DNA from: Balanoglossus misakiensis
Taxonomy: Eukaryota; Hemichordata
Direction of reading: 5' to 3'
NCBI GenBank assembly: GCA_040954595.2
Contig: CM082579.2
Span: forward strand, 13,020,001-13,084,000
DNA: 64,000 bases
In this document: positions 49,801 through 60,024 of the stretch, in pieces
How positions within the stretch are numbered: the stretch's first letter is position 1
How the letters are laid out: the number at the start of each line of letters is the position of its first letter
Translations under genes and position numbers: made by a program
Notes under the pieces: generated by a model
The model's input: the letters and a program-made list of their open reading frames with translations, nothing else
What the model was told of the DNA's origin: nothing
Database searches by the model: none

Positions 49801-50377
49801 ACAAATAGTTTGAATATTCTATTTTTATGCATTTTTTCATCATTTTTGGCAAAAAGTCTACTTTTCTAGAATTGATGAGTCGACTTCTTTGGGCTTTAAA
49901 CTTTAAAATCCAAATGGGACGGAGGTCATCTTCTTTTTTAAACCTTTAAGGGGGGATCCCATTCTTTTTGCCCCACAAAATTACAGTTCCAAGGTCTTTT
50001 TTTGCAAAATGTTCTAATCACACCCACCCCTTCATTCTTCACCACATTTCATTTATTGGCTGGTTTGTCTATTGTACCAGGACAGGCTACTTGCCATCCC
50101 ACCCCACCGATGCAAACTTTGAGTGGCATAAGTAAAATTGTCGTAACATTGAGCTAATTTGCTTTTGGGCTCACTAAAATGCAACTTTGAGCTCTGTATT
50201 TGTACAAAATGTTCATTAATTGGCTGGTTTGTCTATTGTACCCGGCCGGCATACATAAGATCAAGGACAATGAATGTTTTCGGGGGGGGGGGGGGGGGGG
50301 GGGGGTCATATTTTATTGCCTCTCTGTGTCTGTCTGTCTGTCTGTCTGTACTCCTGTGTAGACTTCTTTTAGTGTAA
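46864..50377 (+). repeat. 3.5-kb array, unit 4
   Basis: Carries most of the private changes: GTTATAAGAC (others GTTATCAGAC) near 48,504, TACATTTCTG (others TACTTTTCTG) near 49,251, CTATCATTG (others CTATAATTG), and TTTGCAAAATGTTC (others TTTACAAAATGTAC) near 50,000. The G run is 24 long and the TCTG run is one unit shorter. The clustering of private changes in the end unit is usual for tandem arrays homogenised in their centre. Confidence 0.9.
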
Positions 50378-50638
50378 TCACTAAATGAGACCACAGTGTC
50401 CCTGACGCGATTTTCAGTGACCCCAGGGTAACCTTTGACCAGCTTTCCTATATCTTAGTATTCACAGCAGAATACAGCCTTGGCATACTAACCCTGGTAA
50501 CAATGGGAAATGTTTGGGCCCCACCAATGGTGCTGGCAGCTTTAATTTTTAAATGATTTCTTCTTATCATTGTTTTTTTATCAATGATGATGACTTGATC
50601 TAATCAGTTTTTAAAAATAATTTCATTCTTTTTTACAT
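50378..50638. other. unique spacer after the array
   Basis: Starts with a copy of the short repeat GACCACAGTGTCCCTGACGC, then AT-rich sequence to a possible acceptor (TTTTTTACATTAG) at 50,640. No gene recognised. Confidence 0.4.
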
Positions 50639-50680
50639 TAGGTTCATTGGTAACACTGCTGCTAGAGGGAGTGTAATATT
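50639..50680 (+). repeat. GGTTCATTGGTAA segment, copy 1
   Basis: AGGTTCATTGGTAACACTGC with GAGGGAGTGTAAT recurs at 51,329-51,366 (GGTTCATTGGTAATATCATC, GAGGGAGTCTAAT). Both copies follow an AT-rich tract ending in TAG, like splice acceptors. The minisatellite lies between the two, so it seems to have grown inside a duplicated segment. Confidence 0.65.
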
Positions 50681-51240
50681 TGTAACGACGCCGCCACCTA
50701 ATACTGTACTGGAGAGATGAACTTAATACTTGTAATGACGCCGCCACCTAATACTGTACTGGAGAGATGAACTTAATACTTGTAACGACGCCGCCACCTA
50801 ATACTGTACTGGAGAGATGAACTTAATACTTGTAACGACGCCGCCACCTAATACTGTACTGGAGGGATGAACTTAATACTTGTAACGACGCCGCCACCTA
50901 ATACTGTACTGGAGGGATGAACTTAATACTTGTAACGACGCCGCCACCTAATACTGTACTGGAGGGATGAACTTAATACTTGTAACGACGCCGCCACCTA
51001 ATACTGTACTGGAGGGATGAACTTAATACTTGTAACGACGCCGCCGCCTAATACTGTACTGGAGAGATGAACTTAATACTTGTAACGACGCCGCCGCCTA
51101 ATACTGTACTGGAGAGATGAACTTAATACTTGTAACGACGCCGCCACCTAATACTGTACTGGAGGGATGAACTTAATACTTGTAACGACGCCGCCACCTA
51201 ATACTGTACTGGAGGGATGAACTTAAACTTGTAACGACGC
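50681..51240 (+). repeat. 50-bp minisatellite, 11 copies plus partial
   Basis: Units start every 50 bp from 50,681 with TGTAACGACGCCGCCACCTA and end GATGAACTTAATACT. Variants: GAGAGATG or GAGGGATG, CCGCCACC or CCGCCGCC, and one TGTAATGACG. It contains runs of CpG (ACGACGCCGCC) in an otherwise AT-rich area. There is no spacer between units, so it is not a CRISPR array. Confidence 0.95.
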
Positions 51241-51420
51241 CAGATGATGCTTCTGTGACCAGAGGGACGAACAACGCCATGATTTGTTGATCTGATCTAA
51301 TTAATAATATTCATTCTTTTTTTTTAATAGGTTCATTGGTAATATCATCGCCGGAGGGAGTCTAATCAATATCTACAACAACGCCGCGGCAGATAACAAT
51401 ATCATAAGCAGAGGGATGCT

Positions 51421-51600
51421 GTCAATAGGTTAGGTTAATAAAAATGGTTTAATCTGAGGGAATGGTAAAGGGTTGGTGTATGAATATGTTAGGGTAATAA
51501 AAAATGGTATAATCTAACGGAATGGTGAAGGGTTGGTGTATGAATAGGTTAGGCTAATAAAAAATGGTATAATGTAATGGAATGGTGAAGGGTTGGTGTA
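51421..51600 (+). repeat. 60-bp tandem repeat, 3 copies
   Basis: Units at about 51,421, 51,481 and 51,541 share GGTTAGG(T/C)TAATAAAAA, ATGG and GGTGAAGGGTTGGTGTATGA. Imperfect remnants (GGTATAATAATAA and similar) continue to about 51,960 as a low-complexity AT-rich zone. Confidence 0.85.
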
Positions 51601-52019
51601 TGATGACTAATAAAACAGTGTGCACAAGGGTACTGTAACAAAACTGTCTGCATGGGTATAATATTATGGTTTCAAGGGTATGATAAGTAATTAAAATACT
51701 ATAAAAACAAGGGTAATGCCACGTGGTAAATAAAAACTGTACATGTACAGAGGGTAAATGCCGGTATAATATATAAGGGTGTAAACATCAATGGTGTAAT
51801 AATAAAAAATGGGTAACACAAGGTTTTGGTGGTATAATAATAATAAAATGGTATAAACTTGATGGTATAAACATTATGGGATGTGTATAAATGGTGTTAA
51901 TATTACAAAGGTATGATGATTAATTGGGGTGTAATAATAAGAAATTTAAAATCATTGGGTAATTTATTAGTGTCAGGTTGGGTAAAATAATTTTTGCTAT
52001 GCATTCGTGTAATTTGTCT
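51601..52019. other. AT-rich low-complexity sequence
   Basis: Dominated by GGTATAATA, AATAAAATGG and similar strings, probably decayed tandem repeats. No coding potential. Confidence 0.6.
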
Positions 52020-52207
52020 GCCGATTTTTTGCAGCGTTACCCGCGTTCGCGTTCTTCATTGCAGGTCGCTCGTCGTGTAATGGAATTTCGCCGTGTGCCC
52101 GTTTGATTCGCCGATGGATTTTTTACAACGTTACCCGCGTTCGCGTTCTTCATCGCAGTTCGCTCGTCGTGTAATGGAATTTCGCCGTGTGCCCGTTTGA
52201 TTCACCG
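52020..52207 (+). repeat. 94-bp direct duplication
   Basis: Two units share CGTTACCCGCGTTCGCGTTC and CGTCGTGTAATGGAATTTCG, offset by 94 bp. A partial third copy of the start (CCGATGGATTTTTTGC, then TTTCGTTATCG) follows at 52,205. CpG-rich relative to the surroundings. Confidence 0.9.
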
Positions 52208-52649
52208 ATGGATTTTTTGCTTTCGTTATCGTTATTCCCGCATCAACACGAATCCTCAATCTCACGTAACAACAATACATCAAAATGTACACAGAAAAAT
52301 AGGAGTCGGCAAGACAATTCTGGTTAGAGTGAGCCCCAAACTTTTAAAATTCACAACGGGGGAGGGGGCAGTTTTTCCTCATTTTATATTTGGCTCGAGG
52401 TTTTTAACTGTCCCCAGGCGCGTAAAGTTAGTTAGTTTATCACACAGAATGTAATTATCTTGCTTGATTTAAAAAAAAACACTAACATTGTATGGGGGAG
52501 CTTCTTGCGATTTGCACTTAAGAAACTGATGGTTTTTACCCATAGGTAATAATTAGTATTAACACATAATTGCCTAGAAATAAAAATTAACTCAAGGGTA
52601 GAATGCAACAGTTAATTTTGTGCAATATCAACAGGAGCTATTTTGGCAC
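52208..52649. other. no gene recognised
   Basis: An 85-codon open frame at 52,197-52,454 begins inside the 94-bp repeat and has no recognised motif. Otherwise AT-rich. Confidence 0.35.
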
Positions 52650-52753
52650 ATTATTTCAGTTTGATAAACACTGTTTTTGCTCATTGTTTCATTTCGACCA
52701 CATTATTTCAGTTTGATAAACACTGTTTTTGCTCATTGTTTCATTTCGACCAC
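52650..52753 (+). repeat. 52-bp perfect direct duplication
   Basis: ATTATTTCAGTTTGATAAAC through TTTCATTTCGACCAC appears twice in succession at 52,650 and 52,702 with no visible difference. Confidence 0.95.
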
Positions 52754-52886
52754 TTTTGTCACCTTGTTTCAAATTGAATGCAAGCATTGTTTCTGTTTGA
52801 CCACTACTTGGGGTAAATGTTCCAAATTGGTATGCAAGATATTTTACATCAGCAGTTAGCCATCTAGCCACACTTTAGCTGCACAG

Positions 52887-53015
52887 CATATGAAAAATAA
52901 TGAAATTCATGCAAAAAGCAAAAAAAGTATTATGGGTATAATGCCATTGCAGCATTGGCGGTTCGACTCCGTCGATACTTACTTTGAAGCATAAGTCTTC
53001 ATTATTTTTCATATG
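52887..53015. mobile_element. 129-bp MITE-like element with a tRNA-like core
   Basis: Perfect 18-bp terminal inverted repeats CATATGAAAAATAATGAA and complement enclose a core with GGCGGTTCGACTCCGTC (52,958-52,974). The core holds an exact match to the RNA polymerase III B-box consensus GGTTCGANTCC. AAGTAT and ATACTT flank it like an acceptor stem. A convincing D arm and anticodon arm cannot be drawn, so I do not call a tRNA gene. It could be a tRNA-derived fragment carried in a hairpin element. Confidence 0.6.
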
Positions 53016-53164
53016 TAATAAATAAAACTATTCCAAATTCATATCTTTGTTTTCAGTTTGTGCTTTTGCTTCAGTTAGGGGGCCCACACTTACCAAAACC
53101 TGTCTTGCCATCTTTTCACATTTCTTCAAATATGCAGCGCCAGCAGTAGGCAGTATTTGATCAA

Positions 53165-55131
53165 ATTGACCCACAAGTCACTCAAAATTAATAGGCAGGA
53201 TACTGTCCACTCTGGTCTGGTTACTGTGTGCTCTGGTTAATGTTGACGCAAAGGTTGACCCCACCAAACACTCAAAATTAATGGGCAGCATACTGTCCAC
53301 TCTGGCCTGGTTACTGTGTGCTCTGGTTAATGTTGACGCAAAGGTTGACCCCACCAAACACTCAAAATTAATGGCCAGCATACTGTCCACTCTGGTCTGG
53401 TTACTGTGTGCTCTGGTTAATGTTGACGCAAAGGTTGACCCCACCAAACACTCAAAATTAATGGGCAGCATACTGTCCACACTGGCCTGGTTACTGTGTG
53501 CTCTGGTTAATGTTGACGCAAAGGTTGACCCCACCAAACACTCAAAATTAATGGGCAGCATACTGTCCACTCTGGCCTGGTTACTGTCTGGCCTGGTTAA
53601 TGTTGACGCAAAGGTTGACCCCACCAAACACTCAAAATTAATGGGCAGCATACTGTCCACTCTGGCCTGGTTACTGTGTGCTCTGGTTAATGTTGACGCA
53701 CAGGTTGACCCCACCAAACACTCAAAATTAAAGGGCAGAATACTGTCCACTCTCGCCTGGTTACTGTCTGGCCTGGTTAATGTTGACGCAAAGGTTGACC
53801 CCACCAATCACTTAAAATTAATGGGCAGCATACTGTCCACTCTGGGCTGGTTACTGTGTGCTCTGGTTAATGTTGACGCACAGGTTGACCCCACCAAACA
53901 CTCAAAATTAAAGGGCAGAATACTGTCCACTCTGGCCTGGTTACTGTGTGCTCTGGTTAATGTTGACGCACAGGTTGACCCCACCAATCACTCAAAATTA
54001 ATGGGCAGCATACTGTCCACTCTGGCCTGGTTACTGTGTGCTCTGGTTAATGTTGACGCACAGGTTGACCCCACCAAACACTCAAAATTAATGGGCAGTA
54101 TACTGTCCACTCTGGCCTGGTTACTGTGTGCTCTGGTTAATGTTGACGCAAAGGTTGACACCACCAAACACTCAAAATTAATGGGCAGCATACTGTCCAC
54201 TCTGGCCTGGTTACTGTGTGCTCTGGTTAATGTTGACGCACAGGTTGACCCCACCAAACACTCAAAATTAATGGGCAGTATACTGTCCACTCTGGCCTGG
54301 TTACTGTGTTCTCTGGTTAATGTTGACGCAAATGTTGATCCCACCAAACACACAAAATTAATGGGCAGCATATTGTCCACTCTGGCCTGGTTATTGTGTG
54401 CTGTGGTTAATGTTGACACACAGGTTGACCCCACTAAACACTCAAAATAAATGGGCAGCATACTGTCCACTCTGGCCTGGTTACTGTGTGCTCTGGTTAA
54501 TGTTGACGCAAATGTTGATCCCACCAAACACACAAAATTAATGGGCAGCATATTGTCCACTCTGGCCTGGTTATTGTGTGCTGTGGTTAATGTTGACACA
54601 CAGGTTGACCCTACTAAACACTCAAAATAAATGGGCAGCATACTGTCCACTCTGGCCTGGTTACTGTGTGCTCTGGTTAATGTTGACGCAAATGTTGATC
54701 CCACCAAACACACAAAATTAATGGGCAGCATATTGTCCACTCTGGCCTGGTTATTGTGTGCTGTGGTTAATGTTGACACACAGGTTGACCCCACTAAACA
54801 CTCAAAATAAATGGGCAGCATACTGTCCACTCTGGCCTGGTTATTGTGTGCTCTGGTTAATGTTGACGCAAAGGTTGACATCACCTGCAAACACTCAAAA
54901 TTAATGGGCAGCATACTGTCCACTCTGGCCTGGTTACTGTGTGCTCTGGTTAATGTTGACGCAAAGGTTGAGTCCCCACCAAACACTCAAAATTAATGGG
55001 CAGCATACTGTCCACTCTGGCCTGGTTACTGTGTGCTCTGGTTAATGTTGACGCACAGGTTGACCTCACCAAACACTCAAAACTAATGGGCAGCATACTG
55101 TCCACTCTGGCCTGGTTACTGTGTGCTCTGG
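53165..55131 (+). repeat. 90-bp satellite array, left block
   Basis: About 22 units of 90 bp. Landmarks: CTCAAAATTAATGGGCAGCA, TACTGTCCACTCTGGCCTGG, CTCTGGTTAATGTTGACGCA. Because 90 is divisible by 3, long frames are open on both strands (for example 53,281-54,450 plus, 53,988-54,986 minus), giving 30-residue repeats such as LSTLAWLLCALVNVDA. Common variants (AAGG/CAGG, AAACAC/AATCAC) change residues on both strands, which argues against translation. A TTAA is present in every unit and served as target for the piggyBac insertion at the right end of this block. Confidence 0.95.
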
Positions 55132-55135
55132 TTAA

Positions 55136-56633
55136 CACTTTCGCTGCGGGAGGGCATTTTCTGCGCCGGCAGTCAGAATGCGGGAGGCGCATAAATGCGC
55201 CAAGATCGCGTCCGTTACTTGGTCTGTTCTATTTTATGTTCGTTGCTTATTTACTCATTTTGTATGACTATATATAGGACAGGGGTCAACCCTAATTGAG
55301 CATGCGCATATGTATTGTAAACAATCAAGTCGATTTTGTCATCAAAGGGTTTCCTTATACAGCTGATTTTAGGTCGCCCCGATCATATTTTTTCATTCAC
55401 TTGGTATTTAAAAATGGCGACATGGGCAAAGTTTGATGCCGACGAAGTTCTTGAACAAGTCTTTCAGGATAGTGACAGCGATCATAGCGATAGCGGAAGC
55501 CAAATTACGGACAACAACATCATAGAACCAGAAAAAGAAGCCAGACACGGAGACAACAGAGTAGAGACAGAGAGAGAGGGAGGGTTTTTGTCATGTTCTC
55601 GGACGTCGTAACGTTGATGGTGAAACGCGGTGGGTTTTGTATGACGTAAATGACAATTACACACCGGACTGGTTGTCTGTATACGATCGTCGCTAAGGTT
55701 TATTAGTTGACACTGATGACTTTGCACCGGTTGACTTTTTTCAGCTGTTCTTTCCTGGTGATGTGTTTGAGTTGATGTCATTGTCAGAGCAAACTGATAT
55801 GTACACCGCACAATTTTTTGACAACCCTGCAATTGATGAGTTGCCCTTCCGGTCAAGATTTCGCTAGATGCCTACTTCACTGAATTAAATGAAGGCGTAG
55901 GTTTCTTTGCAAATCTTGATGGGACTTTGCCAGAAGTCTATGTTGTCAGAGTATTATATCCATTTGAAATGAATTGCCAAAACAGTACTATGCTAATGAA
56001 TTTTTTTTTAATGTGTGTATATTCATATTTACCAACCTTGATTTCTTCAACTTGCAATTCATTAAAACGTAGAGTATTTAATAAATTACTTAATTAATTT
56101 ATTTTATTATTATTATTTATTTTCAAGTTCAATCATTCACCTTTTCACTAATAATCTATATTTCTTTCTCAGATTTTAAACATGTATACATGTAAATGGT
56201 GGGCATGATTTGATAATTGTTTTTATGGTCCATTAATAAATTTGATCAAATTTCTTGCTCAAAAGTCACTTGTTATTCCCTTTTATACAGGGGGAAGTTG
56301 TTTTTGACTATGTTTGTCTGTCAGCTGTGATACAATGAATTAAATACAGTATTTCAGTCACTTATATTACAATATCTGTTGTTTTTACCATATTTCGACA
56401 GAAATCCATTATGGCTGCCAGTGTCACATGACCAATTAATGGTCATGTGACCATTTTTCAGTTTTATTATGTTGGTTGTCTTATAAAATATACTTGCTGG
56501 AAATATCATTGCATATACTTTCATATTACAAGAGATAGAGAGGGTAAAGTAAAACATTGTTTATTAGTTAAATTTACCATAGGAAACTACGCACAGGAAT
56601 ACATTAGCATATATTAACTACGCAGTGAAAGTG
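55136..56633 (+). mobile_element. piggyBac element, internally deleted
   Basis: A 1,498-bp insertion is flanked by TTAA on both sides (55,132-55,135 and 56,634-56,637). The ends are CACTTTCGCTGCG and its complement with one mismatch (CGCAGTGAAAGTG). It interrupts a 90-bp satellite unit precisely at its TTAA: CTCTGG-TTAA before and TTAA-TGTTGACGC after. Inside is the N-terminal part of a piggyBac-type transposase. The catalytic DDD region is absent and replaced by AT-rich sequence, so the copy is non-autonomous. Confidence 0.95.
55414..55866 (+). pseudogene. piggyBac transposase N-terminal remnant
   Basis: From an ATG at 55,414 (MATWAKFDADEVLEQVF) the protein has the acidic Ser/Asp stretch typical of piggyBac N-termini (QDSDSDHSDSGS). 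The frame breaks near 55,600 and resumes one phase over with WVLYDVNDNYTPDW, an in-frame TAA near 55,694, then DFAPVDFFQLFFPGDV and LMSLSEQTDMYTAQ, which corresponds to the conserved region where the DDE_Tnp_1_7 domain begins. It ends near 55,866 without the three catalytic aspartates. Non-functional. Confidence 0.85.
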
Positions 56634-56637
56634 TTAA

Positions 56638-59600
56638 TGTTGACGCAAAGGTTGACCCCACCAAACACTCAAAATTAATGGGCAGCATACTGTCCACTCT
56701 GGCCTGGTAACTGTGTGCTCTGGTTATTGTTGACGCAAAGGTTGACCCCACCAAACACTCAAAATTAATGGGCAGCATACTGTCCACTCTGGCCTGGTTA
56801 CTGTCTGGCCTGGTTAATGTTGACGCAAAGGTTGACCGCACCAAACACTCAAAATTAATGGGCAGCATACTGTCCACTCTGGCCTGGTTACTGTGTGCTC
56901 TGGTTAATGTTGACGCAAAGGTTGACCCAACCAAACACTCAAAATTAATGGGCAGCATGCTGTCCACTGGTTAATGTTGACGCAAAGGTTGTCCCCACCA
57001 AACACTCAAAATTAATGGGCAGCATACTGTCCACTCTGGCCTCAGGTTACTGTGTGCTCTGGTTAATGTTGATGCAAAGGTTGACCCCACCAAACACCCA
57101 AAATTAATGGGCAGCATACTGTCCACTCTGGCCTGGTTAATGTGTGCTCAGGTTAATGTTGATGCAAAGGTTGACCCCACCAAACACTCAAAATTAATGG
57201 GCAGCATACTGTCCACTCTGGCCTGGTTACTGTGTGCTCTGGTTAATGTTGACGCAAAGGTTGACCCCACCAAACACTCAAAATTAATGGGCAGCATACT
57301 GTCCACTCTGGCCTGGTTACTGTGTGCTCTGGTTAATGTTGACGCAAAGGTTGACCCCACCAAACACCCAAAATTAATGGGCAGCATACTGTCCACTCTG
57401 GCCAGGTTAATGTGTGCTCAGGTTAATGTTGATGCAAAGGTTGACCCCACCAAACACTCAAAATTAATGGGCAGCATACTGTCCACTCTGGCCTGGTTAC
57501 TGTGTGCTCTGGTTAATGTTGACGCAAAGGTTGACCCCACCAAACACTCAAAATTAATGGGCAGCATACTGTCCACTGTGGCCTGGTTATTGTGTGCTGT
57601 GGTTAATGTTGACGCAAAGGTTGACCCCACCAAACACTCAAAATTAATGGGCAGCATACTGTCCACTCTGGCCTGGTTATTGTGTGCTGTGGTTAATGTT
57701 GACACACAGGTTGACCCCACTAAACACTCAAAATAAATGGGCAGCATACTGTCCACTCTGGCCTGGTTACTGTGTGCTCTGGTTAATGTTGACACACAGG
57801 TTGACCCCACTAAACACTCAAAATAAATGGGCAGCATACTGTCCACTCTGGCCTGGTTACTGTGTGCTCTGGTTAATGTTGACGCAAATGTTGATCCCAC
57901 CAAACACACAAAATTAATGGGCAGCATATTGTCCACTCTGGCCTGGTTATTGTGTGCTGTGGTTAATGTTGACACACAGGTTGACCCTACTAAACACTCA
58001 AAATAAATGGGCAGCATACTGTCCACTCTGGCCTGGTTACTGTGTGCTCTGGTTAATGTTGACGCAAATGTTGATCCCACCAAACACACAAAATTAATGG
58101 GCAGCATATTGTCCACTCTGGCCTGGTTATTGTGTGCTGTGGTTAATGTTGACACACAGGTTGACCCCACTAAACACTCAAAATAAATGGGCAGCATACT
58201 GTCCACTCTGGCCTGGTTATTGTGTGCTCTGGTTAATGTTGACGCAAAGGTTGACATCACCTGCAAACACTCAAAATTAATGGGCAGCATACTGTCCACT
58301 CTGGCCTGGTTACTGTGTGCTCTGGTTAATGTTGACGCAAAGGTTGAGTCCCCACCAAACACTCAAAATTAATGGGCAGCATACTGTCCACTCTGGCCTG
58401 GTTACTGTGTGCTCTGGTTAATGTTGACGCACAGGTTGACCTCACCAAACACTCAAAACTAATGGGCAGCATACTGTCCACTCTGGCCTGGTTACTGTGT
58501 GCTCTGGTTAATGTTGACGCAAAGGTTGACCCCACCAAACACTCAAAATTAATGGGCAGCATACTGTCCACTCTGGCCTGGTAACTGTGTGCTCTGGTTA
58601 ATGTTGACGCAAAGGTTGACCCCACCAAACACTCAAAATTAATGGGCAGCATACTGTCCACTCTGGCCTGGTTACTGTCTGGCCTGGTTAATGTTGACGC
58701 AAAGGTTGACCGCACCAAACACTCAAAATTAATGGGCAGCATACTGTCCACTCTGGCCTGGTTACTGTGTGCTCTGGTTAATGTTGACGCAAAGGTTGAC
58801 CCAACCAAACACTCAAAATTAATGGGCAGCATGCTGTCCACTGGTTAATGTTGACGCAAAGGTTGTCCCCACCAAACACTCAAAATTAATGGGCAGCATA
58901 CTGTCCACTCTGGCCTCAGGTTACTGTGTGCTCTGGTTAATGTTGATGCAAAGGTTGACCCCACCAAACACCCAAAATTAATGGGCAGCATACTGTCCAC
59001 TCTGGCCTGGTTAATGTGTGCTCAGGTTAATGTTGATGCAAAGGTTGACCCCACCAAACACTCAAAATTAATGGGCAGCATACTGTCCACTCTGGCCTGG
59101 TTACTGTGTGCTCTGGTTAATGTTGACGCAAAGGTTGACCCCACCAAACACTCAAAATTAATGGGCAGCATACTGTCCACTCTGGCCTGGTTACTGTGTG
59201 CTCTGGTTAATGTTGACGCAAAGGTTGACCCCACCAATCACCCAAAATTAATGGGCAGCATACTGTCCACTCTGGCCTGGTTACTGTGTGCTCTGGTTAA
59301 TGTTGACGCACAGGTTGTCCCCACCAAACACTCAAAATTAATGGGCAGCATACAGTCCACTCTGGCCTCAGGTTACTGTGTGCTCTGGTTAATGTTGATG
59401 CAAAGGTTGATCCCACCAAACACTCAAAATTAATGGGCTGCATACTGTCCACTCTGGCCTGGTTACTGTGTGCTCTGGTTAATGTTGACGCAAAGGTTGA
59501 CCCCACCAAACACTCAAAATTAATGGGCTGCATACAGTCCACTCTGGCCTGGTTACTGTGTGCTCTGTTTAATGTTGACGCAAAGGTTGACCCCACCAAA

Positions 59601-59700
59601 CACTCAAAATTAATGGGCAGAATACTGTACACTCTGGCCTGATTACTGTCTGGCTTGGTTAATGTTGACACAAAGGTTGACCGCAGCAAACACTGCAAAT
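56638..59700 (+). repeat. 90-bp satellite array, right block
   Basis: About 34 units, including shortened ones (56,959-56,985 and 58,833-58,860 lack most of a unit) and variants with GCCTCAGGTT or CATCACCTGC insertions. The marked variants occur twice in the same order, showing a higher-order duplication. The last units near 59,640-59,700 are diverged (GATTACTGTCTGGCTTGG, ACTGCAAATTGAACG), as expected at an array edge. Confidence 0.95.
57806..59235 (+). repeat. second copy of a higher-order satellite block (piggyBac-free)
   Basis: Matches 54,430-57,361 minus the piggyBac insertion. Corresponding points left of the insertion are 3,376 bp apart and right of it 1,874 bp apart; the difference of 1,502 equals the element plus one TTAA. 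At about 58,505-58,512 the uninterrupted sequence CTCTGGTTAATGTTGACGC is the empty site. Confidence 0.9.
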
Positions 59701-59732
59701 TGAACGATTATTCTCCCTTATGTATTTACTGT

Positions 59733-60024
59733 CATCGTTTGGGTTGGGGTGGCAAGCATCTGCCCTGGTACACTAGACAAACGAGCCAAAAATGAAATGT
59801 GGCTGCTGAAGGGGTTTGGTGTGGAGGGGGTGTTAGAAAATGTTGTAAAATAAAAGGGCACGAAATTGCTATTTGTGGACTTAAAAGCAAAAGTTTGGTG
59901 GCAAAAGTATGTGACCACTCTAAACGTTAAAAAACCCAGATGACCCCAACGTTTGGACTTCAAAATTTATGTGACCCCCCTGGATTTTGCCGGCCCTTGG
60001 CCGTAAAAACTGAACGGTCCCTTA
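59733..60024. repeat. diverged composite copy of the 17.9-kb repeat family
   Basis: Contains GGGGTGGCAAGCATCTGCCC and CCTGGTACACTAGACAAAC in the same orientation as at 19.4 kb, but ends with TAAAAACTGAACGGTCCCTT, the reverse complement of the sequence at about 17,966-17,986. Parts of the family are thus joined here in opposite orientations. Confidence 0.7.

Larger units (their letters stand above)
36323..50377 (+). repeat. tandem array of four 3.51-kb units
   Basis: Four direct units start at 36,323, 39,836, 43,351 and 46,864 (lengths 3513, 3515, 3513, 3514). Each begins TCAGATTGATTGTAAATTTA and ends with a G run of 19-24, GTCATATTTTATTGCCTCTC, a (TCTG)n run and CTTCTTTTAGTGTAA. I saw only about half a dozen substitutions in more than 10 kb besides homopolymer changes. 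Open frames of 60-150 codons recur in each unit on both strands but carry no recognisable domain. The unit includes the same degenerate short repeats as the module tails and an inverse copy of part of the 17.9-kb repeat family. Confidence 0.95.

Noticed and set aside
50681-51240. CRISPR array
   Set aside because: The units are directly adjacent 50-bp repeats without unique spacers, in a eukaryotic repeat context.
51330-51425. Resemblance of the peptide FIGNIIAGGSL...NNAAADNN to interferon-inducible IFI6/IFI27 small hydrophobic proteins
   Set aside because: Only a few Gly/Ala/Ser positions agree, the frame does not join in phase to segment B, and the DNA lies beside tandem repeats.
52930-52985. 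Functional tRNA gene
   Set aside because: B-box and a possible acceptor stem are present, but no acceptable D arm or anticodon stem can be drawn.
53281-54450. A 389-codon frame as a repetitive membrane protein gene
   Set aside because: It lies entirely in a 90-bp satellite, the opposite strand is equally open, and common variants alter residues on both strands.
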